Positions 34,155 to 46,006 are shown, numbered from the stretch's first letter. The stretch: DNA of 64,000 nt from Apophysomyces variabilis (GCA_002749535.1 MZZL01000408.1:542693-606692), one strand, 5' to 3'. Numbers and translations are program-made. The notes: generated by a model from the letters alone, not told the origin.

Positions 34155-36162
34155 TCGGAGCTAAGGGGAGTTCGCTAATCAGACCAACAACACATACATA
34201 TACACACCCTTAAACGTACATATCCAAGACAATGCACTTTCAAAAGAAAAAAAAATGTGAATGCTTTCTTTTTTTTTACTTGTCCATCTCTCACATTATT
34301 CTCGAACCATTAAACTGTTTTACCATTAAGCAATGGAAACAAACATCGGCTGGAGTAGACAACTGCAGTGCTATTGTTAGAGACCATATATTTGAATTGT
34401 AAACCATATGTGAGATCTCTTGTCATTAACTGATATGAGAAGGCATGAAAGCAAACCGTTACTTCTTTTCGAATCATCATGGCATTTACCTCATCATTTG
34501 ATGAACACTGTTTGGAGCGACCATACTGTAGCACTTTACCAGTCCTAGATACCGTTGATTAAAAAGGTACCCCGACCAAGAAAAAAACCGAGAGGAAACG
34601 TGGGGTTGTGCTACACAACTGAAGACACGCTAGCGGTCCGTCAAATTATACGTCAGAACCTTACTCCGGCCATCTATTAACAAACTTTTTTTTGGCTTTA
34701 AATCAGTGTATTTCGGTGAAATATCTTCCAATAGGATGATCCTCGATATAGCAATTGTGGCATTCATACTTCCTGGATAGAGGGTGATAGTTTTGCTGGC
34801 AAAACCTACGCCATCTAGTTTGGTTTTGACACGGTCGCGAAGGTGGCAGTACGATGATTGCTCAGTTAAAATGTTGTCAGTTCACAGTCTTGATTGCCTT
34901 TCGAGATAACTTTGGTAAAAACAAGTATCTTATTAGGTTATGAATAGCAGCTGTGACGAGGTGAAGCATACCGAATTAGAAACTGAGAGTATATGACACA
35001 GACTTGACCTTGCTGGTCGCAAACACAAGAATCAGTGCTCTATCACATCTTCATATCATTGATTTGCAAACAGTGATTTTTTTTCTATATGATCATTTAA
35101 TACATCCTTTGCTTGCTCTTGGGATAGTGAAAGCCTTATAGCTCAGATTCTATGTATTCAAGTCGGTTTCCCATGGACAAATCTCGACTTCCCATTCTTT
35201 CAATGGAATGGCATCCAGTTTCAAGAACATCAGTTATTAATAAGCGGAAGTTGTAATAAAATACGCTCCGAAAAGTCTAAATACAAGCGGGATAATGAAT
35301 GAACAGCATAGGATTTGCGCTGTCTTCGATTGATCAACAATCAGTTGCATTTTTAAGCGGAAAAGGAGAGATCGATCGCTTACACATTTTGCTGATAAGC
35401 AAAAACACACATAGCGGAGCCTGGACTGCCGACGAAAGTGAAAAACACTCAGCGGTTTATTGGAACCTGCTTTGAAGGATTGTTCCAAAACGCGTTAGCA
35501 ACCCGGAGTGATATCGCTCACGAAATTTGCTGACAAGTGGGATCTATATATTGCCCGAGGAATAATTGTTATCCCGCTTAATTTCTCCTTTACAGCTATG
35601 TGATCTGAGACTTTTATGAAGAACAGGAACTTTCTGATGGAATTCACACAGAAAACAGGAGGTTTTCATTTTCTTTGTACAAGTGTGATCGACTGGGTGT
35701 ACTTTTGGTTCTCGATCTCTAGAGGAAGGAAAAAAGAGGTAAAGCAGATCTACAGTAACACTACGTATTATTTGTAACAAAACACAAGCCCTATAAGGGT
35801 TTTTACAATTAGAAAGTGGTTTGTGTTGCCGAATCACTATGGAAGTGGGCAGGCGTTCCTGAAATCCAGGAGTTGAGAAAAATGGTCACACAACAAAAAT
35901 GAGAAAGAAAGAGCCGATCTTTCTGTTCTTCCCTTCAATTCCTTTTTCCTTTTTTATGCCAAACGATCTGGATCATATTTTGCGCGATCTCGAAAAGCAA
36001 GTGCATGATTTTTCCTTGGTAAAGAAGAGAAAGCTTAAACAAAAACATGAATAATCCCAATTTTTCCTAAAGACCCAAAAAAGAAACGAAACCGGGTCTT
36101 TAAAAGATGACACTTCTTTTTTTAAAACGGCTTCTCATTCTCTCTTCAACATCATTTAGACC
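34155..36162. other. Intergenic region without a recognised gene
   Basis: About 2 kb between two plus-strand genes. Three minus-strand frames of 74-97 codons (34310-34534, 35237-35488, 35544-35837) lack family motifs and convincing splice sites. The last ~300 bp are T/A-rich, as for the promoter of the RA-PH gene. Confidence 0.5.
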
Positions 36163-38775
36163 ATGGAAGATTCTGCACCACTCGGTCGCATACCCCGCGA
36201 TAACAACCGCCATCGTCAAGATGAGCAGGTTCATGGACGATCGCAAAGTACATCGCATGCGATGAGAGGTCGAACCGAAAAGAAAATGGATCATGTTCCC
36301 CTGCAGTATAAAATGCGTGCGCCCCCTGGGCCCCAAAATACTCAAGTGAAGTGGCAGGACCCTTCCACCAATTATTCATCCGATCTCGCCTCGGAGGAAG
36401 ACGACTTACGCCAAAGACAAACACGAAGAAACTATGGCAACCCAGGTTACAACAGTAACAGTAATAACAATGAGGGTGATGACGACGACGACGACGACGA
36501 TGTCTGTATTGCGAGCTTACAACGGACTACGTCCACAACAATGATGCGATCCCATACCGTCAAATCGAAACCAATCCAAAAACCAGGGCTTGTACGAAGT
36601 CTAAGTGCCAGCGCAAAGACGGTGAGACCTGCAAGAGAGGAGATTGAAGAACCAATGCCACCTGTACCAACACAGGAAGAGGAAGATTTGCGACTCGCTA
36701 TGCAACGAGCTTGGGCGGTACTTGAGTCTGAAGAAAACCCTTCTTCATCTTCTTCGTCTTCTCCTGCCCCTCCTTCTTCTTCTTCCACTACTGCCTCTGC
36801 CACTGTGCTCGCTCCCTCTCCTCCTGGTGAACGCGCATCCGATCCAGAGGTAAGTATTCTTTTTTCCTACATTTCCTGGAATTCTGATCCCGCAAATTAA
36901 AAAAAAAATCCCTAGGCGTCGCCTCGTCCAGTAACCATACGAATCTATATCGACGACGCCAAAACACACAAGACAGTGCAACTGACGCACCTACTTACCA
37001 CAGCGATGGTACTTCAGTACCTGAAAAGAAAATCATTGCTCGACGGAAATGACGACTGGGCACTTTTTGAGATTGCCAACAGCCACGGTGTCGGTAAAGT
37101 TAATTTTTTTTATAGTAACGGACCATGCTCATCCGTTTTCGGTGTATGTTTTCTACTATTGTACACTCACTCACATTTACATTTTTTCGATCATAACAGA
37201 AAGACCCCTGAGAAATTGGGAAGTCGTGCTAGATATTGTTTCTTCTTGGGAGCCTGATGCGGGCAATGCGCTGTTGGCTAAACGTTACAGCTATCATTCC
37301 TCCCTTATCGCCGAGGTAAAAAAGCAGCGAGCAAAAAAGATCGCATTTTTTAGTGCTAAAGAATCTTTATTTACGAATGATATTTTTTTTGCCTCTGTTG
37401 TACGAAATGATGAACAGAGCGTGTTGCAGAAACGTTACCCTCCTATGCATGGCTGGTTATCGATTGAGTACAAAAAAGGCAAGTGGCAGAAGCGGTTCTG
37501 CTATGTTAAAGACAATGCCATTCATCATGCCAGTGACAGCAAGGTAACAAGAAGCAAAACAAAGAAACAAAAGGGGGACAACCCATCGATTCCCATTCCC
37601 TAATCTTTTTGCTTCACTTTTCAGGGATCAGGATCTGCTATCTTGTGTTATCTAGCAACATTCGATGTCTACACTTTGTTACAACCTACCAGATCTGCAC
37701 CGACGAGTTATGTTTTTGCTTTGCGTTCGCAGGATCGGCCATCTGTTTTTGAACGCGAAGAGGATTATATGCGACTATTAGCTGTAGATGAGCAGGAGAA
37801 TTTGAAGGATTGGGTGCTTAGTATTCGAAATGCCAAGGTAGGACAAAATAACGAAGAGATGAACAGTATGTGTTGAAACGTTACACACATAAATAGAGTG
37901 CCATTCATTACCAATACCATCCACACCGTGTGTTGAATCCTCTGGCGCCCATTACGGCGGAAGGAGAAGCGACCGAGGAGCGTGTATGGAAAACATTAAC
38001 AGAGCATAAGAGCGATCACAGCGGGGATGAGGGGCAGGCGTCATTGATAGCTTTGCGCCGGCAAAAGTCAACGCGAGAATTGCCAAAATCATCTTCAGCA
38101 CATAGTAATGGCGGTGAAGAGAGTACAAAGAGTAACCATATGCTGCATCGTAGCGAATCCAGCCGTCGTGTGGATGATAAGCGATTAAATCGAAGCAACA
38201 CGCGTGGTCTCTCCCGCAGCGGAACCATGCGTGGTAGGGAAAATGAACCGACCGAGCCATTGATTGATTGCTCAGAGCCTGTCCCATTTGCCAAGGGATC
38301 ATTATTAGCGCACGAGGATGATGTACCTGCTGTGCCTACAAAGTCACATCATCATGTCGAGGAGGAACTGCACCATAGCAATACCAACACGTTGATCCAG
38401 CTTGACGATAAGGTGAAATTTGCCAAGGGCTCGTTGCTGGAACGTAAGGAATCCACATCCGGTCGGCAGCTTTCGAGATCCAGGAGCACGCGCGAGCACC
38501 ACTCTACATCCAAGACATTGGAAACAAACGGTAGCAATGCGAATAGTAGTGGTACGAATGCTGAGCCAAGGCGCCATACGTCTCTTCGACGTAAGCCGAC
38601 GAACAAAGAGCGTACGCGCCATCATGATGTACCTCTTCCCAACCCACCCACGCCATCCAATGGTCCTCTCCTGCAGCTGGATGGTACACCGGAACAAATA
38701 CATTCACGCGCCCTCCTGGAAAGACAAATGAAACCCCTTTTGAACTTTGCCGATTTACAAGATCGTCGCCGATAA
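36163..38775 (+). CDS. RA-PH adaptor protein (Grb7/MIG-10/lamellipodin-like core)
   Basis: Six exons (36163-36849, 36916-37093, 37200-37315, 37418-37543, 37625-37837, 37897-38775) give 732 aa. Residues 1-230 are disordered with poly-Asp and poly-Ser tracts. A Ras-association-like ubiquitin fold follows (VTIRIYIDDAKTHKTVQLTH, VLQYLKRKSLL, WALFEIANSHGVERPLRNWE). A linker (LLAKRYSYHSSLIAE) leads to a PH domain (MHGWLSIEYKKGKWQKRFCYVK, AILCYLATFDVYTL, YVFALRSQDRP, ENLKDWVLSIRNAK). The C-terminal ~290 residues are Ser/Arg/His-rich with repeated FAKGSLL motifs. RA-PH tandems link Ras-family GTPases to membranes and actin; a fungal role in polarity is inference. The start is the first ATG, followed by a hydrophilic sequence. 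Confidence 0.85.
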
Positions 38776-39051
38776 CGCATTTCTCTCTTCCCCTCTTTTC
38801 TTGCGTTTCCTCCCTTCTTTTCTTTCTCTTTTTGTTTTCCTTTGATTTTATTTGTTTATTCACACATCAACTTCCACATTCACATTTGCGCTTTCCTTCC
38901 GACTTATACCATCTAGAAAGGAGGTTATAGAAACAAAAACAAGAAAAAAAAAGACCGTAAGACAAACATTGATATTTTCTGTGCAAACGGAAAAAAAAAA
39001 GAATTTCTGATACTTTACAAACGAAAAAGAGAAAAAGAAAGGGAAATGATG

Positions 39052-40061
39052 TTACGCTTGAAGGTTGACAAAGCCATGGACCTGTGATTGGCCATTGGAT
39101 GCTGGCTGTTGCTGTTGTTGTTGCTGCTGTTGCTGCTGTGGTGCTGATTGCTGTTGTTGCTGCTGCTGCTGCTGTTGTTGTTGTTGTTGGGTCTGTTGTT
39201 GTTGTTGAGTCTGAGATTGATCTTGTTTGTTCGTTTGTTGAGAAGAATTTGAGGGGGTAGAAGAGGAGGAAGCTGGCAGCTTTCCTAATCTCTCCAGTTC
39301 CGCGATCTCAGCTGCAGCTAAATCACATAGCGTGAGCAAATTATTCAATTTTTTTTTTTCAATTCTACTTACTAAGGAAACGACCTCCTGGACCTCTTGG
39401 TCGTCTCATGGCATGTCTATGTCTGCTTTCATGTAGATAAGGTTTTCTGGCTCTGGCGACTTTGTTCATCTCTTCAAGCTTCATCCGTGCGGCACGGCGT
39501 TTCAAGATGCGATGGTATTGTTTGGCATTCACGTACAATGGCTCTTCTTCCACCGGGGCCTGTGCCGGTTGTGCGCCAGCAGGTGGAGGAGGGGTAGCCA
39601 CAATAACTTCGCCATTAGGACCTCGGTAAAGTGACGGATTCATAACTTGGGCCTGAGCGGCCATGACGGCAGCAGTGGGCTGTGCAAAGTCAAAAAAAAA
39701 GGAAAAGAAAAAAAAGAAAGTCTCAGAAAAAAAGAGATAACGTATACAAAGCACAGATAACAGAAAGCATGCGTACGTGTGTGTGCGTGTGTGCACACGG
39801 AGTAGCACTCAAAGCAGTTGGGGGAAGGGGAGTGTAAGGAACAAGACAGAAAAAAGAGAAAGAGCATCAACATACCAATGGTTGCGTATAGTTAATGTGT
39901 CTGTTTGGATCATAGGCCAATGCTGACGATGACCGATTTTCAGACTTTTTGCATGAAGTTTTGTTTTGTCAGCGTTTGCCCTTGTTCAAAATGGCGAAAG
40001 AACCTACCACAGCTTCTGTTGTTGTTACTGGTGCTTGTGTTTGAGTTTCACTGTAGCTCAT
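39052..40061 (-). CDS. hap2: CCAAT-binding factor subunit Hap2 / NF-YA
   Basis: Four exons (40008-40061, 39876-39944, 39373-39679, 39052-39317) give 231 aa. The conserved core is textbook [24 protein letters not shown] (subunit-association helix), then [20 protein letters not shown] with [16 protein letters not shown] (DNA contact with the CCAAT box). The protein works as a trimer with Hap3 and Hap5 in the nucleus, controlling respiration, nitrogen and redox genes. The C-terminus is Gln-rich with interrupted runs, like an activation region. The start [18 protein letters not shown] follows CCACC, and the first intron uses an AAG acceptor (39945). An exon-like stretch reading MNNLLTL near 39348 is intronic. 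Three CCAAT boxes lie in its own upstream region. Confidence 0.95.
39100..39215 (-). repeat. CAG/CAA repeat coding polyglutamine in hap2
   Basis: Mixed CAG/CAA triplets encode several Gln runs, the longest about 15 residues, interrupted by Thr, Ser-Ala-Pro and Asn. The codon mixing suggests selection for the polyQ tract rather than a recent single-triplet expansion. Confidence 0.85.
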
Positions 40062-40427
40062 GGTGGAAGGACTATAGGAAGATGGACGATCCATAACTCT
40101 GCCATGATGGAGCAAGGCGAAGAGTTTGATAAAGAAGCACCCCAAACCAAGAGCATAGAGTTACGAGTTGGGAAGTTTTGTATGAAGGGACCTTTGGTTA
40201 TATAACTTTTTGTTTTTTCTTCCAATAAGAAATTACCTTTATGCAAAGCCGTTTTTGAATATCACCAAAAAAAAGTCAGGCGCGGCGAATGGGCAACAAG
40301 GGGGGAAGCAAACTTGAGCCAATAGTGTCGTCTTGACGATGAAATGAATATGATAGGGTCACTGTATCTTCCAATGGGAAGGAACACCCTTTTTATTTTT
40401 CGAATTTTTTTTTGTGACGCGCAAAAA
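40062..40427. promoter_or_regulatory. Divergent hap2 / Lines-like promoter with three CCAAT boxes
   Basis: A 366-bp region between divergent start codons. CCAAT pentamers occur on the plus strand at 40222-40226, 40319-40323 and 40371-40375, in contexts TTCCAATAAG, GAGCCAATAG and TTCCAATGGG. From the hap2 ATG they are 161-310 bp upstream. The trimer containing Hap2 binds CCAAT, so autoregulation is possible; that is inference. Confidence 0.5.
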
Positions 40428-41958
40428 ATGATCATCTCATGGACTACTTACACCACCACGCAGGCATCCATAGCTCACTTACTCGACACCGATACAGTAT
40501 GTATAGAGACACATGCAGGAAACCCTTATGATTTTATATATCAAATGCCTTTCTAGACATATGTCCCCAAAAAGGAATGGATAGTCGCCACAGTGGATAG
40601 CTTGATGGCACAGAAGTCAAACGCTTCGATGGAATTGGAGATTTTTCATGCTATTCTTAAAAGGAGTCGCCATGAAAAGTCCAATGATCCCTTGGCCGAT
40701 GACCTATTATCGTCCTTAGCAAATCACCCTCAGCTCGAAAAATGGATTATCCACAGTTTATCATGCAAAGAGGTAAAAATAAATAGTGCAACTGTCTATT
40801 CATTCCTCATCTGCCTACTTTCTTATTTTTAGGCAGTAACGGTGCCCTTTCTCGTGTGTATGATAGATGTAGTAAAATCCAACGCAAGAGCAGCTGATCC
40901 TATCCTTGCTTTCTTGGCATCTCATGTGGATATGGTATGGAAAGAAGAAACAAAAGAAAATAAGGAGAACCTAGCCATTTATCTAAAAAAAACGATCTAG
41001 ATTTGTCGTCTTTGGCGAGCCGAACATATCACTGTGGTCCGTCGATCTCTTGAACTAGTCAAAAGACTCTTGGCCACCTACCATACCCCAGCATTGGTAG
41101 GTTTCTTATGCTTCAATATTCTCTATTTCTCGCTCTCTCTCCCTGGATCATGAAGCGTTGCACCAAAGGAAGGTTTACCATGGCTCACCTTATTGTTTTA
41201 GTGTCACCATGTGCTTGCCGGCCTGGCGAACTATGTAGAACACCTACGACAATATCTCCTCCCTCACCATATCCAGATTCTTACGGCATCCGATCGAACC
41301 GAATTCTTCTATGAACCTGTGTGTGACAACTTCACTGTCGATCGAGAATGCATCAAGCAATTGATCCAAATCACTTTGACTTTGTTGTCATTGGTACCGA
41401 ATGAGAGTTGGCATTGGTTAGCTTCTATTCCAAGTAAGCAAGCCGATTCATGACATAATAACTATGGTTCTAAGGAGAAAACATGCTATTCTAGATTTTC
41501 AGGCAGAAGACGACGATGAAGTGTCCTTACCTGACATATTGTTCGATTTCTATAGCAATGATGAAGATGCTGTCGAATTACAGCATGCTATTCTTTTGCT
41601 GTATACCAACCAAGCGGATGCCTTACACGATTGGATGGATGGGATCGGTGTGACACCTCACACGATGTTTCTCCATTTCCTGGACCGAACAGGGATGGAG
41701 GCGAGCATGTTAATTGATCTGTTGATTTCGAACGAAACGGACTTTTTGGCTTTCTTTGTGGCATATCTCAAGCATATCCAATCGAATCCAAACGCCTTTA
41801 TGCACACTTGTATTCAGCTCTTTGGAGACGACGGTCCATCGATCCTCGTCTCCAAAATACTGCGTCCGCTTCTGCCTGTCCTTACTTCTACCGGATTCCC
41901 TTACAACGCGTCAGTCCTAGTTCATCGTATCCGTGACATCCTTTCTTTCATGGCATGA
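40428..41958 (+). CDS. Lines-like (LINS1 C-terminal domain-like) helical protein
   Basis: Six exons (40428-40496, 40557-40772, 40833-40934, 41001-41096, 41202-41433, 41495-41958) give 392 aa. The protein is all-helical with Leu-rich repeats of helix pairs (ADDLLSSLANHPQLEKWIIH, RSLELVKRLLATYHTPAL, HHVLAGLANYVEHLRQYLL). Near the C-terminus FLDRTGMEASMLIDLLISNE leads into TDFLAFFVAYLKHIQSNPNA. This closely resembles the 'D-LLxSxEtxFLxYFxxYLK' signature that I associate with the C-terminal domain of animal Lines/LINS1. The role of fungal members is unknown. The last 310 coding bases and the 3' UTR are copied exactly after the N at 42110; the copy is taken as an artefact. Confidence 0.7.
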
Positions 41959-42105
41959 AAATTACCATACAAACAAAAGGAAAGACCTGTTTCCCCTTTT
42001 CATTTTTCTTTATTTCCTTCCTGTTGTGTTTAATGCCATTTCTTTTTTTTTTTTTATTTATTTGTTTTTAAACTTGCTAACAAAGGGTCTGGAAAAAAAA
42101 GATAA
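41649..42105 (+). repeat. First copy of 457-bp perfect direct repeat beside an N
   Basis: Bases 41649-42105 match 42111-42567 without any difference that I can see, including a 13-T run, at a constant offset of 462. Five bases and N42110 separate the copies. The first copy holds the end of the Lines-like CDS and its 3' flank. Confidence 0.95.
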
Positions 42106-42110
42106 TCGTN

Positions 42111-42567
42111 TGTGACACCTCACACGATGTTTCTCCATTTCCTGGACCGAACAGGGATGGAGGCGAGCATGTTAATTGATCTGTTGATTTCGAACGAAAC
42201 GGACTTTTTGGCTTTCTTTGTGGCATATCTCAAGCATATCCAATCGAATCCAAACGCCTTTATGCACACTTGTATTCAGCTCTTTGGAGACGACGGTCCA
42301 TCGATCCTCGTCTCCAAAATACTGCGTCCGCTTCTGCCTGTCCTTACTTCTACCGGATTCCCTTACAACGCGTCAGTCCTAGTTCATCGTATCCGTGACA
42401 TCCTTTCTTTCATGGCATGAAAATTACCATACAAACAAAAGGAAAGACCTGTTTCCCCTTTTCATTTTTCTTTATTTCCTTCCTGTTGTGTTTAATGCCA
42501 TTTCTTTTTTTTTTTTTATTTATTTGTTTTTAAACTTGCTAACAAAGGGTCTGGAAAAAAAAGATAA
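42111..42567 (+). repeat. Second copy of 457-bp direct repeat, probable assembly artefact
   Basis: An exact copy of 41649-42105 starting right after the ambiguous base at 42110. It contains an orphan open frame (42112-42420) identical to the C-terminal ~100 codons of the Lines-like protein. Absence of any divergence, even in the homopolymer, and the position at a gap symbol fit two contig ends that overlap but were not merged. Confidence 0.9.
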
Positions 42568-42577
42568 AGATCTACAT

Positions 42578-44134
42578 CTAATAGGGGGCTTGTGCAGGCA
42601 TGCCTTCATTCATTTCATCAGAAAATACGTCAGGGTCATCCATTACTTCTTCAGCAGGCGCGTTCATGGCAGGTTCGGGGTCTTTCGGATCTAAATGCAG
42701 AGGTGGGAAGATTTCCGCTTCCTCGATGTTATCAAAGTAGTACGGGCGTTGATGAGACCCTGCCCTTGGTGGTTCTGGGTAAGGTGGGAAATAGTCTCTT
42801 GCTAGGGCTTCTGGATCGGAGACGTCTTGTACGGGTTGATACGGTTCACTTTTTGGCGTTTCCTGATACTCGGTTAAGTTGACTGGTGGTTCTCTTGGAA
42901 TTTCCGGGCGGGGTGGATAGGGTTCTTCTTCTCTTGGATACTCCTCGTAAGGAGCGTAGGGTGGGTAATGGGATGGTCGTTTCGGATATTCTGGCTCTGG
43001 GTAGGGTGGAAAGACGGCAGTGACGTCGTCTTCGTGCTTAGGATACCTTGGTTCAGGATCAGGGAAAGGTGGAAAGGTCGGTGAGGGTACGTCCCACTTT
43101 TCCCATACGGTTGTGGTGCTAGTCTCCGTTGGCCAAGTTTCCGTTGGCTTTTCCCAGCTTGGTTGCGGTTCCCATCCTTGCTCGGGCTTAGGGTAGTAAG
43201 GAGGATAATATTCAGGGTCATACGGGAAATGACGAGGATAGTCTGGCTCATAACGCTCAGGGTAATGTTTCTCAGGATATTCTTCGGGTGGTGATGGCCA
43301 CTCGGGCTCAAACGAAGGCGATGAAGGTGCTTATGGTTAGCAACAAAGAAGGAAAGAAGGAGGAATATTAGCTTTAAAAGAAGCGTGGAGGAGCATATAT
43401 ACGAACTCACTTTCGGTAGCTTTGACCCATTGTGTCTTTGTGTAGGTGATAGTATGCGAGAGATCCACTGGATGACCCCAGCCGACAACAAATCCATCCT
43501 GTTGTTGACCCCATGGGAGCTTATCATCGCCTCCATCCCAATCCTTTTCATCGTCCTCATCATAGTCCTTATGGTGATACCAGCGTCCCTTTCCTTTACG
43601 TTTCTTCCAGTAATCATCGTCATCGTCGTCGTCATCATCACCGTGCCACTTGTGGCCTTTCTTGCCCTTTTTTCCTTTTCGGTATTTCTTTTTGTTCTTT
43701 TTATCAGTGTAGAGTCGTTGCTGTTGGCCGTTCTCTCGAACTAAGCGAATGGCAGCCGTTCCCGCATCATAAGGACTCATGGCCTTAATGCTCAGTTTAT
43801 GTTGTCCTTGACTAAGTGGGAAAATACCGTTGCTGAATCTATTATCCTTTAACGCTTCTTCTGGAGTGGCTGCGTAAACTTCGCCGTCTTGTATGCGCTC
43901 AACTGCTGATGTCTGTCCCAACAGCTTGCCGTTGTCATACAGCTCAAAAACATCTCCTCGGTTCTTGAAATCTGTGATTTGAACGCTGGCGGGTGCGTCT
44001 AAGGTAATATCGAATGTTTCTTTTACAGTGGCTTCCTGGCCATTCCAGCGGAAGGTGGAGAAATTTTCAGTGAGCTGAGCAGCCAAGGCGGAAGGGGCCA
44101 GAATGGCCAACGCAATAGAGGCAGAGATTCGCAT
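42578..44134 (-). CDS. Secreted protein with beta domain, Lys/Asp-rich and Pro-rich regions
   Basis: Two exons, 43411-44134 and 42578-43329, are joined by an 81-nt intron (GTGAGT donor, AAG acceptor). The product is 491 aa. Residues 1-18 (MRISASIALAILAPSALA) form a signal peptide. Residues ~20-135 look like a beta-sandwich (FRWNGQEATVKETFDITLDA, FELYDNGKLLGQT, IFPLSQGQHKLSIKA). A striking region of Lys/Gly runs, nine consecutive Asp and Trp/Tyr/His-rich stretches follows. The C-terminal ~250 residues are Pro/Tyr/Glu-rich with repeated YPP and EPEYP motifs. No family name is certain. It could be a wall- or mineral/metal-binding surface protein, but this is speculation. It is convergent with the Lines-like gene. 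Confidence 0.75.
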
Positions 44135-44203
44135 TCACTTATTCTGTTCTTCCGTTAATCCAGGAAAAAGGAACGGACAATTAGAAAAGAGCTAACGTTT
44201 GAT

Positions 44204-44213
44204 TTTATATAAA
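44204..44213 (-). promoter_or_regulatory. Candidate TATA box for the secreted Pro-rich protein gene
   Basis: TTTATATAAA, a palindromic TATA-like element, lies about 70 nt upstream of the ATG at 44134 on the minus strand. Assigned by position and sequence only. Confidence 0.4.
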
Positions 44214-46006
44214 CCAGATAAGAATGTCTCTACCAGCATATCTTTGTACTTTAAAATTGGCCTGCCAACGCGTTCTTGATCCAGCTATTTTCTATGGCGC
44301 CTTGTTTCGGATAGACTCCGACTACAATAGCTCTAGTAGCCTTCTTCTTGGGGAAGTATCTAATGAAAAATAGCATCTTCATAGATGCTTGTTTTTTCTT
44401 GCAAGGCACAGGTACAGTAATTAAGGAAAATCATCGCTTCATCCAATGCAAGCTTGCGGTGTACCACACTTTAATGCTGGATGGATTCAGAGTAGGTTAA
44501 AGCAATGTGAAAGAGTTGTGCAAAATGGATGCTTCCATGGATTGGGTATTTATTCCGTCTTATGGTAGACGCACGGACGAAATATGCATGCATTGCTTTA
44601 CTTATAGACTTTGTGCTGCAAGCCAATAGCCCTCCAAACAATGGACAAAAACCTTAACTTGTTATTTCTGCTCGCGGTCAACCACTATTACTGGTGAAAG
44701 TTTACTCAGGGCTTCCTTCTCCGGTTCAGTTGCTGGTCGATTCTCTTCTACTGCATCGGAAATATATAAGCCTACCGTGGCAAACACCATGCCTCCTGTA
44801 TTATATCGCCCATCAACATCGTGGTATTGGTTTAATGGTCCGTCATTACTCCCATTTCGCTAACTTTACCAAGACCCAAATAGATTCGTGTTCTTGGAGG
44901 GAGCGATTTGTACGATCCCCACAATGACTTGCGCTGCATTGTTTTTAAAACGTTTATGCTCGTATCCAAAATTAAGCAGGTCAATACAATGTGGGATTCG
45001 CGAGTCACGAATACACACCAATTTGATCGCTGAAGATGATTGGACGCATTGCCACAGGTCGAAAAAGCAAAGCGCTCGAACAGGTAACTTGCAACGATCC
45101 TTACTGCAAAAGACAACTCATACCGGGATCCACACTTTAACCCAGAAAGCCTGTTTAACTGCCACAAAAAGTTACCTGTCGCTATTGCCATGGCACTGCT
45201 AACATCAGTATTAGCGGACTTTATTGCAAACCACAAACTTAAGTCTTTGGTTTTCTGAACGCAACACACATGTGGTGTATTATTTCCATAGTCCACAGCT
45301 TTAAAATTGTTTTTTGTAGCGTTGATTTCCGTGATATTATAACAGTCCATATTGCTAGTTAATTGCACCACTGCAAGACTACTTTTGCGCCAGCGAACAT
45401 GATAACTTTGCGCTGAGAGTGACAGACTCCAAGCTAGTATATTGGCATAACAGAATGCTCAAGGCTGAAAGGAAAAAGCCGTGCTTTTACTTTACATAGT
45501 ACAGATCTTGGTCAAGTCTAAGATAATAATAGGAAAGCATAGGCTTATTGCTTTACGACAAGATTCATTCGATGGAGCAGAAAAGCAGAATCGATACGTT
45601 GAGCACTGCTGCTGTTCGCATCGGTTAAGAACGATACGTAAGCTGGTCAGTGACAACGAACACTTTGGTGATAATATCCATTTTTCATTTCATACCATAT
45701 TTCTGTTTCATACCGTGCATTCTTGCGCTATAAACTGTCAAGTCATGCTAATAAATGTGTATAGTATAAATGCCTTATGAATAGCTCGTCAATAAAAGCT
45801 ACATGTGCATTTGTGCGTGTAACTCTTTACAGATAGTCTTTTCCATAAGTCATCCAGATTTGGGTTGGTGTTATATCTCTCTGTGCTTTCCTCTTTTTAC
45901 CTGTCATCTTACACTGTATGAACGATATCGCTTCCAATGCCTATTATGAAAGCAAATACCTTTGCTGTCGTTATCTGTTGCTGAAGAGTTTGGTTCAGAC
46001 TATCCC
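44214..46006. other. Gene-poor region with possible decayed coding sequence
   Basis: Several interrupted open stretches occur on both strands, the longest a 179-codon minus-strand frame at 44832-45371 with no recognisable motif. On the plus strand around 45084-45200 a frame broken by stops reads CNDPYCKRQLIPGSTL then CRYCHGTANISISG, like a degraded zinc-ribbon. Nothing can be named. Confidence 0.35.

Noticed and set aside
39318..39348. MNNLLTL start for a separate Gln-rich protein
   Set aside because: This stretch is the end of an intron; the downstream exon joins in phase to the NF-YA core ([14 protein letters not shown]).
42112..42420. Second open frame identical to the C-terminus of the Lines-like protein
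   Set aside because: It lies wholly in the exact repeat after the N and has no start context of its own; taken as an assembly artefact.
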